This document shows, one piece after another, positions 46,466 through 56,521 of a stretch of 62,383 nt of DNA. The stretch is from the NCBI RefSeq assembly GCF_900198605.1, contig NZ_FZPJ01000012.1:1-62383 (forward strand), in the 5' to 3' direction. The position numbers and the translations under genes are program-made. The stretch comes from Helicobacter mesocricetorum. GTDB lineage: Bacteria > Campylobacterota > Campylobacteria > Campylobacterales > Helicobacteraceae. The notes beneath the pieces are model-generated. The model was not told the origin of the DNA. It saw only the letters and a program-made list of their open reading frames with translations, and ran no database searches. Each line of letters starts with the position of its first letter. Positions within the stretch are counted from its first letter, which is position 1.

Positions 46466-48111
46466 AAAAAACAATCATCTTTTTAAGTATTTTCAGTAGT
46501 TTGTGTTTTGGGGCGGGTGTTGATGTTGGTGAGATTGTAAAAGCGCAGTTTAACCCAACTGCCGTTATTATGTTTTTGGCATTTGTTTTAGCAACTTTAG
46601 GGATTACTTATTATTCAAGCAAAAAAAGTCAATCTGCAAGTAGTTTTTATACCGCTGGAGGGAATATCACAGGACTCCAAAATGGGACTGCCATTGCTGG
46701 GGATTATATGAGTGCTGCTTCATTTTTGGGTATCACCGCACTTGTTTTTACCAATGGCTTTGATGGATTGATTTACTCCATTGGGTTTTTGGTTGGTTGG
46801 CCTATTATTTTATTTTTAATTGCAGAGAAGCTTAGGAATCTTGGTAAATTTACCTTTACAGATATTACCGCTTACCGATTGGATTCAAAGCCTATTAGAA
46901 TTTTATCCGCAGTGTCTGCTTTAAGTGTCGTTAGTTTTTATCTCATTGCGCAAATGGTTGGTGCTGGGCAGTTAATCCAAGTGCTTTTTGGGCTTCCTTA
47001 TGCTGTGGCGGTTGTTTTAGTTGGGATTTTAATGATTTGTTATGTAACTTTTGGCGGAATGCACGCTACAACTTGGGTGCAAATCATTAAAGCAATTCTA
47101 CTCTTAAGTGGGGCTACTTTTATGTCTTTTATGATTTTGTATCTTACAAAATTTGATTTAACCTATTATTTCTCTGAAGCAATAAAGAATCACCCTCAAG
47201 GTGAGGGTATTATGAGTCCGGGTGGATTTATAAAAGACCCCATTTCTGCTATTTCATTAGGGCTTGCATTGATGTTTGGGACAGCAGGTTTGCCTCATAT
47301 TTTAATGAGATTCTTCACGGTTAAAGATGCCAAAGAGGCAAGAAAATCTGTTTTTTATGCTACAGTGTTTATTGGGTATTTTTATATTCTAACTTTCGTT
47401 ATAGGATTTGGAGCAATTGTTCTTTTGCTTGGGAATCCTAACTATACCAATGCAGATGGGACTTTTAATGGTGTTGCTAATATGGTTGCTATTACTTTAG
47501 CAGAGGTTATAGGTGGGGATATTTTCTTAGGATTTATTTCCGCAGTTGCCTTTGCGACTATTTTAGCTGTTGTCTCTGGACTTGCTATTTCTGGGGCTGG
47601 GGCAATAAGCCACGATTTATTTGTGAATGTTTGCAAAAATGGTGTATGTGATGAAAAGCTAGAGAGGAGGGTAACAAAAATTGCTACGATTGGTATTGGG
47701 ATTGTCGCTATTGTTTTAGGTATGATTTTTGAAAAGCAAAATGTAGCCTTTATGGTTGGTTTAGCCTTTGGGATTGCCGCTAGTGTTAATTTCCCTATTC
47801 TTCTACTAAGTATTTATTGGAGGAATCTTACGACAAAAGGAGCATTTTGGGGCGGTTTAATCGGACTTGTTGTTGTTTTGATTCTTGTAATCTTAAGCCC
47901 TAGCATTTGGGTGAAGAGCTTTGGCTTTAGTGAGGCAATATTCCCTTATAATCACCCAGCGATTTTTTCTATGCCTTTGACTTTTGTCCTTATTTATATT
48001 ATTTCTAAGCTTGATACTTCCAAACGAGCAGAGATTGATAAAAGTGGATTTAATGCACAAGATTTTAGAGCGCAAAGTGGTATTGGTATTAGTGAGGCGG
48101 TTTCTCACTAA
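46462..48111 (+). CDS. actP: Cation/acetate symporter ActP-like (SSS family)
   Basis: Sodium:solute symporter, 549 aa, signal-like N-terminus (1-17) then about 13 membrane segments. Family motifs: [49 protein letters not shown], and [16 protein letters not shown]. Most likely carries acetate or another short monocarboxylate. Confidence 0.88.
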   Translation: MKKTIIFLSIFSSLCFGAGVDVGEIVKAQFNPTAVIMFLAFVLATLGITYYSSKKSQSASSFYTAGGNITGLQNGTAIAGDYMSAASFLGITALVFTNGFDGLIYSIGFLVGWPIILFLIAEKLRNLGKFTFTDITAYRLDSKPIRILSAVSALSVVSFYLIAQMVGAGQLIQVLFGLPYAVAVVLVGILMICYVTFGGMHATTWVQIIKAILLLSGATFMSFMILYLTKFDLTYYFSEAIKNHPQGEGIMSPGGFIKDPISAISLGLALMFGTAGLPHILMRFFTVKDAKEARKSVFYATVFIGYFYILTFVIGFGAIVLLLGNPNYTNADGTFNGVANMVAITLAEVIGGDIFLGFISAVAFATILAVVSGLAISGAGAISHDLFVNVCKNGVCDEKLERRVTKIATIGIGIVAIVLGMIFEKQNVAFMVGLAFGIAASVNFPILLLSIYWRNLTTKGAFWGGLIGLVVVLILVILSPSIWVKSFGFSEAIFPYNHPAIFSMPLTFVLIYIISKLDTSKRAEIDKSGFNAQDFRAQSGIGISEAVSH

Positions 48112-48211
48112 TCCCTCTCCCGCTAATCTTTCTCTTCAGGCTTTCTTATTCTCATTTTATTTTTTAGATTCTCTTATTCTTAATTAATCTTATTTTTGGT
48201 TAGTTCTTAGA

Positions 48212-48232
48212 TTTAATATTCTCATTATTAAA
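48212..48232 (+). promoter_or_regulatory. Inverted repeat upstream of the nickel transporter operon
   Basis: TTTAATA (48212-48218) and TATTAAA (48226-48232) form a perfect 7-base inverted repeat with a 7-base spacer, about 75-95 bases before nikA. It could be an operator, perhaps for a metal regulator; no named consensus is matched with confidence. Confidence 0.35.
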
Positions 48233-48307
48233 ATTGTTTTTAAGTAAATTGTTAAGTTTTGAAATGTAAAATTGCGTCTTATATCTTAGATATGCAAAGG
48301 TAGAGTG

Positions 48308-49804
48308 ATGAGAGTTTTGTTTTTTATCTTCCTTTTCTTTTCTTATAGTTTTTCTATTGAGATTACTAGTGCGTGGTCTTTAAATGCGGGCAAGATTAAT
48401 CCCCATCTTTATTCTCCCAATCAGCTTTATGCGCAAGTGATGCTCTATCAAGGGCTTGTGCGCTATACAGAAAAGGGCATAGAGCCACAAATTGCTAAAT
48501 CTTGGGAGATTTCTAATGGGGGCAAAACCTATACTTTTAAGATTCAAAAAGATTTAAAGTTTTCTAATGGAAGTCCTTTAGATGCCTATGCGATTGAAGC
48601 AAACTTTGTAGCAATTTTGGAAAATCGTTCAAGGCATTCTTGGCTTGGATTAATCCATAAGATTGTTGGCTACAAAGCCCTAAGTGCAGATGTTTTTAGG
48701 CTGGAGCTTAATAGTCCTTATGTGGCGACTTTGAATGAACTTGCTTTACCGCGCCCTTTTAGAATGATTGCTCCAGAGGCGATGATAGATAAAAGCACTA
48801 AAAATGGGATAAAAGCCCCTATTGGTAGTGGTGCTTTTATGTTAGAAGAGAGTATATCTGGCGTACGTGATGTGTTCGTCCCTAATCCTCACTTTGTAGG
48901 CAAAAAACCACAAATCTCCCGCCTTGTGATGAAGATTTTACCCGATGCCAATGCTAGAATCTTGGCTTTTGAAAGTGGCTCTTTGGATATTTTAGTCGGC
49001 AAAGATGCTATTTCTAGGGAGAATTTTAAGCGACTTAGTCAAAATCCAAAATATCAGGTTATCACTTCCAAACCGCAGGGGACTTTTCATATTGCTATTA
49101 ACGCCTCAAAGGATAGGGTAACTTCTAATCAAGATTTAAGAAGGGCGATTATTGCAGGTGTGAATAAGAATCTCATTTGGGAAAAGATTTTGTTGCAAAT
49201 TGATCCCAAAGCAGATTTTTTATTTAACCCTTCATTGCCCTTTTGTGATGTAGGATTAGAAAAGATTGCGTTTAATATAACAGAAGCAAAAACATTGCTA
49301 AAAGATAAGAATTTTAAGCCTTTGGAGTTTGTCTATGTGGCTAACAATCCCACACAAAAATCCATCGCCGAAGCAATTGCTTTGGATTTGAGTAAAATTG
49401 GACTTGAAGTTAAATTGGTCGCAAGTGAATCCACTGCATTTTTTCAGCGTCAAAAAAATGGTAATTTTGATTTAATCTTTAATGATACTTGGGGGAATCC
49501 CTACGATCCTCATTCTTTTGTCGCTTCAATGCTAATTCCATCACACGCTGATTTTGCGATTCAAAGAGATTTAGAAAACAAAAAAGACATTGATGCAAAT
49601 ATTCATAGAATCTTAAATGCTTATGAAGAAAAAACCTTGCAAGAAGAATATAGGACTCTACTTTTTTCTCTTCATAAGAGTGATGTTTATTTGCCTTTAG
49701 CCTATGACGTGGTGTTAGGGGTGTATCATAAAAGCAAAATTAAATCTTATATGCTTGGCAATATGGAAAATGAATTTTTATTTGAAAATGTGGAGATTCA
49801 ATAG
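48308..49804 (+). CDS. nikA: Nickel ABC transporter periplasmic binding protein NikA-type
   Basis: 498 aa: signal peptide (MRVLFFIFLFFSYSFS), then a family 5 extracellular solute-binding protein. It follows E. coli NikA along its length: LNAGKINPHLYSPNQLYAQVM, LNELALPRPFRMIAP, GIKAPIGSGAFML, and PSHADF, which holds the histidine used for Ni(histidine) binding. The ATG at 48308 has AAAGG seven bases upstream; the GTG at 48305 is less well placed. The order SBP-two permeases-two ATPases supports the call. Oligopeptide uptake is the alternative. Confidence 0.85.
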   Translation: MRVLFFIFLFFSYSFSIEITSAWSLNAGKINPHLYSPNQLYAQVMLYQGLVRYTEKGIEPQIAKSWEISNGGKTYTFKIQKDLKFSNGSPLDAYAIEANFVAILENRSRHSWLGLIHKIVGYKALSADVFRLELNSPYVATLNELALPRPFRMIAPEAMIDKSTKNGIKAPIGSGAFMLEESISGVRDVFVPNPHFVGKKPQISRLVMKILPDANARILAFESGSLDILVGKDAISRENFKRLSQNPKYQVITSKPQGTFHIAINASKDRVTSNQDLRRAIIAGVNKNLIWEKILLQIDPKADFLFNPSLPFCDVGLEKIAFNITEAKTLLKDKNFKPLEFVYVANNPTQKSIAEAIALDLSKIGLEVKLVASESTAFFQRQKNGNFDLIFNDTWGNPYDPHSFVASMLIPSHADFAIQRDLENKKDIDANIHRILNAYEEKTLQEEYRTLLFSLHKSDVYLPLAYDVVLGVYHKSKIKSYMLGNMENEFLFENVEIQ

Positions 49805-50737
49805 ATGTTTAGGTTTATAGCACAGAGGCTCTTATTTTTGATTCCTACTTTGCTAGTGGTTTCTTTTATTGTTTTTGGGATTTTGCGTCTAAGCCCTATT
49901 GATCCTGCATTTGCTTATCTTACGCAATCCCAGATACCCCCAACACAGGAAGCATTAGAGGCTGCTAGAGAGGAGCTAGGTTTAAACCTTCCCTTTTTGG
50001 AGCAGTATAGGATATGGCTAAAAAATATCTTGCACCTAGATTTTGGAATCTCTTATGTTACCAAAGCTCCAGTTTTAGGGGATATTTTGTATTATCTGCC
50101 CACAACTTTAAACCTTGCCTTTTTGTCGATGATTGTGGTTATGGGTTTTGGGGTTGTTCTAGGTGTATTAGGAGCTGTGAAGAAAGATTCTATCCTTGAT
50201 AGAGGGCTTGGGATTTTTGCTTTTGTGGCAGTTTCAACACCAAGTTTTTGGCTTGGGTTTTTGCTAATTTATGTTTTTACCTTGAAGTTTGGTATTTTGT
50301 CTCCTTATGAGGATTTTTCACCTACAAGCTATATCTTGCCAGTTATTACTTTAAGCTTGATGTCCATAGCGATTAATATGCGATTAATGCGGGTGAGTTT
50401 TTTAGAGCATCAAAACCAAAGAAGTGTGTTGTATGCCTATGCTAGGGGATTATCCCAAAGCACTATTTATAAGCATATTTTGAAAAACTCTATTTTGCCA
50501 ATCATCACTTCTTTTGGAATGCACTTTGGGGAGCTTTTAGGTGGGGCTGTGGTTGTAGAAGTCCTCTTTGGAATGCCCGGGTTTGGCAGATATGCCATAG
50601 GGGCAATTTATAGCCACGATTATCCGGTGATTCAAGCTTTTATGCTTTTAATGGTGGTGGTTTTTACTTTAGTAAATTTGTTGGTTGATATTGCATTAGC
50701 CTCTCTTAATCCCAAAATTCGTTATAAAGAAGTTTAA
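49805..50737 (+). CDS. nikB: Nickel ABC transporter permease NikB
   Basis: 310 aa, six membrane segments, DppB/NikB family: FRFIAQRLLFLIPTLLVVSF opening, LGLNLPFLEQYRIWLKNILHLDFG, and the EAA loop AYARGLSQSTIYKHILKNS. Directly abuts nikA and nikC. Confidence 0.9.
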   Translation: MFRFIAQRLLFLIPTLLVVSFIVFGILRLSPIDPAFAYLTQSQIPPTQEALEAAREELGLNLPFLEQYRIWLKNILHLDFGISYVTKAPVLGDILYYLPTTLNLAFLSMIVVMGFGVVLGVLGAVKKDSILDRGLGIFAFVAVSTPSFWLGFLLIYVFTLKFGILSPYEDFSPTSYILPVITLSLMSIAINMRLMRVSFLEHQNQRSVLYAYARGLSQSTIYKHILKNSILPIITSFGMHFGELLGGAVVVEVLFGMPGFGRYAIGAIYSHDYPVIQAFMLLMVVVFTLVNLLVDIALASLNPKIRYKEV

Positions 50738-51547
50738 ATGCGTTTAAAGATTGCCTTGTTTTTAAGTGTTGTTTTGATTTTTGTGGCTATTTTTGCCCCT
50801 TTGATATTTCCTCACGATCCAAATATAGGGGATTTGCAAATGAAATTTTCTTCTCCTAGCAGTGAATATTGGCTTGGGAGTGATCACTTGGGAAGAGATA
50901 TTTTAAGCCGTTTGGGCTATGGGGCAAGAATCTCTTTTTTTAGTGTGCTGTGTGTTAGCTTTTTGATTATTATAAGCTCTTTTAGTGTGGGGATGATTGC
51001 TGGATATAGGGGTGGAATGGTGGATAATATTTTAATGCGTTTTTGCGATGTGTTTTTGACTTTTCCTACCTTTGTTTTGGCGTTGTTTTTTATTGCTGTG
51101 TTGGGTGTTGGTTTGGTGAATGTGATTTTAGCGATTACTCTTACGCATTGGGCTTGGTATGCAAGAATGGTTCGAAGCATTGTGCTAGAAGTGCGCACAC
51201 AAAACCACATAATGGCTGCTAAAATGCTTGGCGGGAGTGAGTTAAAGATTTTATGCCAACATATTTTACCTGTGGTTTTTGTGCAGATGATTATTCTCAT
51301 TACCCTAGATTTTGGGCATATACTTTTGCATGTTGCAGGATTGTCTTTTTTGGGGCTTGGGGTGCAAGCTCCAATGGCAGAGTGGGGGGTTATGATTCAA
51401 GATTTTGCGCCTTTTGTGATGGAGTATCCTCATTTGATGCTTTATCCGGGGCTTTGTATTTTTATAAGTGTGGCAGTTTTTAATACTTTAGGGGAAGCTT
51501 TACGGGATAAATACGCCTTAGATTGCTTAAAGGTAAAAAATGATTAA
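50738..51547 (+). CDS. nikC: Nickel ABC transporter permease NikC
   Basis: 269 aa, DppC/NikC family: YWLGSDHLGRDILSRLGYGAR near residue 45, membrane segments, the EAA loop AAKMLGGSELKILCQHILP, and SFLGLGVQAPMAEWGVMI. It overlaps nikD by 8 bases. Confidence 0.9.
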   Translation: MRLKIALFLSVVLIFVAIFAPLIFPHDPNIGDLQMKFSSPSSEYWLGSDHLGRDILSRLGYGARISFFSVLCVSFLIIISSFSVGMIAGYRGGMVDNILMRFCDVFLTFPTFVLALFFIAVLGVGLVNVILAITLTHWAWYARMVRSIVLEVRTQNHIMAAKMLGGSELKILCQHILPVVFVQMIILITLDFGHILLHVAGLSFLGLGVQAPMAEWGVMIQDFAPFVMEYPHLMLYPGLCIFISVAVFNTLGEALRDKYALDCLKVKND

Positions 51548-52268
51548 AGTAGAAAATCTTTCTTTAAAAAGCCCACATAAAGAGATTTTAAAAAATATTT
51601 CTTTGAGTGTTTTAAGGGGCGAGAAATTAGCTATTTTAGGTGAGAGTGGCAGTGGGAAAAGTATGCTCTTAAGGACTATTTTGGGGCTATTGCCTCAAAA
51701 TATTTGTCAAATAGGGCAGGTTTATAATGGCTTAAGAAGTGGCGTAATTTTGCAAAATCCTTCGAGCTGTTTTGATGGAATCTATACCTTAAGAAGCCAT
51801 TTTGTAGAAACCCTTAAAGCACATAAAATGGACTTAGAAGAAGAAAAATGGGGGCTAGAATCTGTGGGATTAGCAAGAGATGTGCTAGATTCTTATCCTT
51901 TTGAGTTAAGTGGAGGAATGCTTCAAAGGGCTATGATTGCTTTAGCACTTTGTATTAATCCTGATTTTGTTTTTAGTGATGAAATGACGAGTGATTTGGA
52001 TTGCATTGGAGTTAATGAGATTGTGGAATTATTGTTGTCTTTGCAGAGGCAAAAGGGATTTGGAATCTTGTTTGTAACGCATGATGTGTTTTTGGCTGCT
52101 AAAGTCGCAGATACTATTGCGATTTTAGATAATGGGAGAATGATTGAATATGGAAAAACACAAGAGATTTTAAAGACTCCAAAAGCTATCAAAACAAAAG
52201 AATTGCTTGATGAGAATCAAAAGCTATTCCAAACACCTTGGGGGGATTTTCGTGCGAGAGTTAATTAG
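51540..52268 (+). CDS. nikD: Nickel ABC transporter ATPase NikD
   Basis: 242 aa ATPase: Walker A GESGSGKS, signature LSGGMLQRAMIALAL as in NikD proteins. Walker B reads VFSDEMTSDLD, with Met where most family members have Pro; the catalytic Glu is kept. H-loop in FVTHDV. Confidence 0.9.
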   Translation: MIKVENLSLKSPHKEILKNISLSVLRGEKLAILGESGSGKSMLLRTILGLLPQNICQIGQVYNGLRSGVILQNPSSCFDGIYTLRSHFVETLKAHKMDLEEEKWGLESVGLARDVLDSYPFELSGGMLQRAMIALALCINPDFVFSDEMTSDLDCIGVNEIVELLLSLQRQKGFGILFVTHDVFLAAKVADTIAILDNGRMIEYGKTQEILKTPKAIKTKELLDENQKLFQTPWGDFRARVN

Positions 52269-53028
52269 AGTTGATGGAGTGTCTCAATATTATAAAAAAG
52301 GTAATTTTTTCTCTAAAGCTCCTTTGAATGTGGCTTTGGAGAAGGTGAGTTTTTCTTTGTTTGAAAATAGAAATTTAGGCATTTTAGGACGCAATGGAGC
52401 AGGAAAATCAAGCCTTGTTAGAATCTTGTTAGGATTAGAAAAGCCAAAAAGTGGTCAGGTGAGAATGTTTTTTGACAAAAAGCAGGAGAGGAGGCTCATT
52501 CAGGCGGTTTTTCAAGATCCTCAAAGTTCTCTAAACCCTAGATGGAGTGCTAGAAAATGCTTATTAGAGGGATTAGAAAATTTTAAAATGCTTAAAAATC
52601 CCAAAGATCAGAGCGAAGAGTTAGCGGAGCTTGTAGGCTTACCTAAAGATTCTTTGGATAAAAAGAGCTTTGAATTTAGTGGTGGGGAACAACAAAGGAT
52701 TAATCTTGCAAGGGTTTTGGCGCTTCAGCCTAGAGTATTAATTTTAGATGAAGCACTTTCTAATTTGGATGTGCATTTGCAAATGAAAATGATTGAGATG
52801 TTAAAGTCTTTGCAAAAGCAGCTTTCTATCACTTATCTCGTGATTTCGCACGATTTGCGCATTATTTTGCAACTTTGTGAGGATGTGTTATTGCTTAGAG
52901 ATGGGAAAGTGGTGTTTAAAACCAATAAACAAGAAGGGATTTACAACGCTATTTTGAGGGATAGTAAGGGAGATAGTGCGGGTTATTTTAATGAGTTTTA
53001 TCAAGCAAGTTTTTGGCATCTTAGATAG
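52252..53028 (+). CDS. nikE: Nickel ABC transporter ATPase NikE
   Basis: 258 aa from a GTG that follows GGGGGGAT and overlaps nikD by 17 bases; the longer frame from 52207 has no ribosome site. Walker A GRNGAGKS, signature FSGGEQQRINLARVL, and Walker B LILDEALSNLD. Last gene of the transporter operon. Confidence 0.9.
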   Translation: MRELIRVDGVSQYYKKGNFFSKAPLNVALEKVSFSLFENRNLGILGRNGAGKSSLVRILLGLEKPKSGQVRMFFDKKQERRLIQAVFQDPQSSLNPRWSARKCLLEGLENFKMLKNPKDQSEELAELVGLPKDSLDKKSFEFSGGEQQRINLARVLALQPRVLILDEALSNLDVHLQMKMIEMLKSLQKQLSITYLVISHDLRIILQLCEDVLLLRDGKVVFKTNKQEGIYNAILRDSKGDSAGYFNEFYQASFWHLR

Positions 53029-53058
53029 GTTTTGATACAGGTTGCAAGTTTAAATGTA

Positions 53059-53067
53059 TGCTATAAT
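53059..53067 (+). promoter_or_regulatory. Extended -10 promoter for tatA
   Basis: TGCTATAAT (TATAAT at 53062-53067) starts 31 bases after the nikE stop; transcription would begin near 53074. It separates the housekeeping genes from the nickel operon. Confidence 0.6.
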
Positions 53068-53094
53068 TTGGAAATTTTTTCAAAGGATGCAAAA

Positions 53095-53325
53095 ATGATG
53101 CCAAGCGTGCAACAATTATTAATTGTTTTATTAATTATCATTGTTTTATTTGGGGCTAAGAAGATTCCAGATTTGGCTAAAGGGTTAGGTTCAGGGATTA
53201 AAAATTTCAAAAAAGCTGTAAAAGAAGAAGAGGAGGAGATAGCAACAAATACTAAAATTGAGCAAGATAAACAAGAAAATGCTTCAACAACTACAATGAA
53301 TAACTCTGAAAGCACTAAAGTTTAA
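53095..53325 (+). CDS. tatA: Twin-arginine translocase subunit TatA
   Basis: Pore-forming Tat component, 76 aa: one N-terminal membrane helix ([20 protein letters not shown]), the [14 protein letters not shown] hinge, an amphipathic helix and an acidic tail. AAAGGAT precedes the ATG pair at 53095/53098. The frame opens further at 53032, but that part lies over the promoter. tatB/tatC are not here. Confidence 0.92.
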   Translation: MMPSVQQLLIVLLIIIVLFGAKKIPDLAKGLGSGIKNFKKAVKEEEEEIATNTKIEQDKQENASTTTMNNSESTKV

Positions 53326-53327
53326 AA

Positions 53328-54902
53328 ATGTATCAAAGCCTAAAAGCTCTTATTAATAAGGCATTAGCTATTGAATGCTTTTTAGAAAAACCCAAAGATA
53401 AAAAGTTCGGGCATTTTGCTTTACCAACTTTTAGCCTTGCTAAAAACCTTAAAAAAAATCCTCAAGAAATCGCAAGAGAGTTTGGAGAAACTTTACAATC
53501 CTTGCCACAGATTGCTAGTGTCAATGTTGTAGGTGGGTATGTGAATTTCTCTGTAAGCGATGGGTTTTTGCAAGAGTGCGCAAAGGATTTTCTAGCTCCA
53601 AAATCTCCCAAAAATACCAAAGAAAGAATCTTGCTTGAATATGTGAGTGCTAACCCCACAGGTCCTTTGCATATTGGACACGCAAGGGGGGCGATTTTTG
53701 GGGATTGCTTGGTGCGTCTTGGAATATACTTGGGTTTTGAGGTTGTCAGTGAATATTATATTAATGATGCCGGAGCGCAAATAGAAAATCTAGGAAAATC
53801 TATTTATATTGCAGGGAGGCATTTGTATTTTGGTGAATCTTATGAAATGCCAGAGGGTTGCTACAAAGGAGAATATATCTTAGAGTTAGCAAAAGAAGCA
53901 AAAGAAACTTTTGGTCAAGAATGCTTTGAAGCGGAGAAAAATATCTTTTGTTTAAGCGTCTTTGGAAAAGATAAAATGCTAGAGGAAATACAAGAAAATC
54001 TAGCCCAGATTGGAATCGTATTTGATAATTTTGTGAGCGAAAAAGCACTTTTTAAGGAATGGGATAGCACCTTAGAGCAATTACAAAGAGGCAATGGGGT
54101 TTATGAATTAGAGCAAAAGTTATGGATAAAATCTAGTGAATATGGAGACGAAAAGGATAGAGTGATTGTTCGCGAGAATGGAGAGCCTACTTATCTTGCC
54201 GGAGATATTATTTACCATAGGGATAAGTTTCAACGTTCCTTTGATAGATGTATCAATATCTGGGGGGCTGACCACCACGGCTATATAGCTAGAATAAAAG
54301 CTGCCATAGAGTTTTTGGGCTATGATAGCAAGAAGCTAGAAGTGCTACTCTCACAAATGGTGGCTTTGTTAAAAGGTGGTGAAACCTATAAGATGAGCAA
54401 GAGAGCGGGTAATTTTATTTTGCTAAAAGATGTGGCACAAGAGGTTGGCTCTGATGCCCTGCGCTTGACTTTTTTGAGTAAAAAAGCCGATACCCATTTG
54501 GAATTTGATGTGGAGGATTTAAAGAAACAAGATTCTTCTAACCCCGTGTATTATATTAATTATGCACACGCTAGGATTCATACCCTCTTTGAAAAATCTC
54601 ATCAAGATTTTGAAAGTTTTCAAGGCGAGTCTTTAGAGGGCATTAATGAATCTTTGCGCGATTTATTGGTATTGGCTTTGAGTTTTCATAAGGTTTTAGA
54701 AGATGCTTTTTACCAAAGAGCGCCTCAAAAGGTAGTGGAATACTTGCGTATGCTTTCTTCAGAGTTTCATCATTTTTATAATGAAGAAAAGATTTTGCAC
54801 ACCGAAAATGAAAAGCAAATTTTAAGTGTTTTAAAGATTGTAGCTCAAGCCATTTTTCAAGGATTAGAGCTTTTGGGCATACAAGCAAAGACAAAAATGT
54901 AA
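53328..54902 (+). CDS. argS: Arginyl-tRNA synthetase
   Basis: Class I synthetase, 524 aa: NTP-binding GPLHIGHARGAIFGD (HIGH motif at about residues 115-118), GADHHGYIAR, the KMSKR form of KMSKS in YKMSKRAGN, and a C-terminal anticodon domain. It starts two bases after the tatA stop. Confidence 0.95.
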   Translation: MYQSLKALINKALAIECFLEKPKDKKFGHFALPTFSLAKNLKKNPQEIAREFGETLQSLPQIASVNVVGGYVNFSVSDGFLQECAKDFLAPKSPKNTKERILLEYVSANPTGPLHIGHARGAIFGDCLVRLGIYLGFEVVSEYYINDAGAQIENLGKSIYIAGRHLYFGESYEMPEGCYKGEYILELAKEAKETFGQECFEAEKNIFCLSVFGKDKMLEEIQENLAQIGIVFDNFVSEKALFKEWDSTLEQLQRGNGVYELEQKLWIKSSEYGDEKDRVIVRENGEPTYLAGDIIYHRDKFQRSFDRCINIWGADHHGYIARIKAAIEFLGYDSKKLEVLLSQMVALLKGGETYKMSKRAGNFILLKDVAQEVGSDALRLTFLSKKADTHLEFDVEDLKKQDSSNPVYYINYAHARIHTLFEKSHQDFESFQGESLEGINESLRDLLVLALSFHKVLEDAFYQRAPQKVVEYLRMLSSEFHHFYNEEKILHTENEKQILSVLKIVAQAIFQGLELLGIQAKTKM

Positions 54903-54911
54903 AGGATAATA

Positions 54912-55835
54912 ATGAATGTTGCAGTAATTTTTCCTGGTCAAGGTAGCCAAAGCATAGGAATGGGAAAAGACCTTTATGAAAACTCACAAGAGGTTAGAAT
55001 GCTTTTTGAAAAAGCAAGTGATATTTTGCAAGAAGATATGGCAAAGCTTTGTTTTGAGGAAAATGAGAAGTTAAATCTTACCCGATATACGCAATCAGCG
55101 ATTTTGCTTGTAAGCTATGGAGTGTATTCTTTGATTTATCCTAAGATTAAAGGAAAGATAAAGTTTGGCTTGGGGCATTCTTTGGGAGAATTTAGTGCTT
55201 TATGTGCTAGTGGCGTTCTTGATTTTGGTGATGCCTTAGCTTTGGTTAATCAAAGAGGGAGGTTAATGGAGGAGTGTTGTAAGGAGAAAAATGCTGGTAT
55301 GATGGTTGTTTTGGGGTTAGATGATCAAGTGCTGGAGGAATTTTGTCAAAAAAAGCATAATGTAGGTTTGAAGGTTTGGTGTGCGAACTATAATGCTGAT
55401 GGGCAGATGGTATTAGCAGGAAATAGAGGAGATTTATTAAGTCTTGAAGCAGAGATAAAAGGGCTTGGTGCTAAGAGGGCATTAATGCTTCCTATCTCTG
55501 TTGCTAGTCATTGTCCTCTTTTAGAAGGAATGTGTGAAGATTTTAAGGCAATTTTGCAAGATTTTTTAAAAGATTCCTTTGGATTCCCTGTTATTTCTAA
55601 TGTTAGCGCAAAGCCCTATAACACAAAGGATGAGGCTTTAGAGCTATTATCTAATCAGCTTATCTCTCCTGTGCTTTATAAGCAATCTATCCGTGAAAAT
55701 GATTCAGAAATTGAGGTTTTTGTCGAATGCGGTGGTAATGTGCTAAAAGGGCTTAATAAACGTTTGACACAAAGAGACACGATAAGCTTGCAAAACTATC
55801 AAGAAGTGCAAGAATTTTTAGAGAAGGATTTTTAA
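54912..55835 (+). CDS. fabD: Malonyl-CoA:ACP transacylase
   Basis: Loads malonyl groups onto acyl carrier protein for fatty acid synthesis. It is 307 aa with FPGQGSQSIGMGKDL, the catalytic Ser in LGHSLGEFSAL, and His in ISVASHCPLLEGM. The stop overlaps the next start by one base. Confidence 0.94.
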   Translation: MNVAVIFPGQGSQSIGMGKDLYENSQEVRMLFEKASDILQEDMAKLCFEENEKLNLTRYTQSAILLVSYGVYSLIYPKIKGKIKFGLGHSLGEFSALCASGVLDFGDALALVNQRGRLMEECCKEKNAGMMVVLGLDDQVLEEFCQKKHNVGLKVWCANYNADGQMVLAGNRGDLLSLEAEIKGLGAKRALMLPISVASHCPLLEGMCEDFKAILQDFLKDSFGFPVISNVSAKPYNTKDEALELLSNQLISPVLYKQSIRENDSEIEVFVECGGNVLKGLNKRLTQRDTISLQNYQEVQEFLEKDF

Positions 55836-56521
55836 TGAAAGTTGGTATTTTAGGGGCAATGGATGAAGAAATAATGCTTTTGTTGGAGCATTATAAAGAT
55901 TATGAGAGTATTTGCTTTGGCGGAAATACTTTTTATAAAATCAAACAAAATGGAATCATTGTCGCAAGTAGCCGCATCGGTAAGGTGTTTTCTGCTCTTA
56001 GTGCTTCTATTATGATTTTGCATTTTGGTTGTGAGCGTATTATTTTTACAGGGGTTGCAGGGGGTGTTAATCCAAACTATAAAATTGGTGATTTAGTCTT
56101 AGGGGTAGAATTAGCCCAACACGATGTAGATATTACTGCTTTTGGGCATCCTTTTGGATTCTTATCAGGAGGAAAAGTTTTTACCAAAACCGATGAGAAA
56201 CTCAATAGTATCGCTAAAGAAGTTGCCAAAAATGAAGGTTTTAGAATGTATGAAGGAGTGATTGCCACAGGGGATCAATTTATTCATAATTTTGAACGCA
56301 AAGAGTGGATTAAAAATACTTTTAAAGCCGATGCCATAGAAATGGAGGGTGCTAGTGTAGCGGTGGTGTGTGATAATTTGCAAATCCCTTTTTGTATTTT
56401 GCGTGCAATCTCTGATAATGCAAGTGATGAAGCCTTGGTGAGCTATGAAGAGTTTTTAGAGGAGGCGGCAAGAAAAAGCACACGACTTGTTGTTAAAATG
56501 GTAGAGAAAATGGGGCTGTAA
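55835..56521 (+). CDS. mtnN: 5'-methylthioadenosine/S-adenosylhomocysteine (and probably aminofutalosine) nucleosidase
   Basis: 228 aa: KVGILGAMDEEIMLL, FTGVAGGVNP, AIEMEGASVAVVC, and the catalytic Asp in LRAISDNASDE. In Helicobacter this enzyme also serves the futalosine route to menaquinone (family knowledge). Coupled at both ends: TAATG junctions with fabD and the sixA gene. Confidence 0.93.
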   Translation: MKVGILGAMDEEIMLLLEHYKDYESICFGGNTFYKIKQNGIIVASSRIGKVFSALSASIMILHFGCERIIFTGVAGGVNPNYKIGDLVLGVELAQHDVDITAFGHPFGFLSGGKVFTKTDEKLNSIAKEVAKNEGFRMYEGVIATGDQFIHNFERKEWIKNTFKADAIEMEGASVAVVCDNLQIPFCILRAISDNASDEALVSYEEFLEEAARKSTRLVVKMVEKMGL

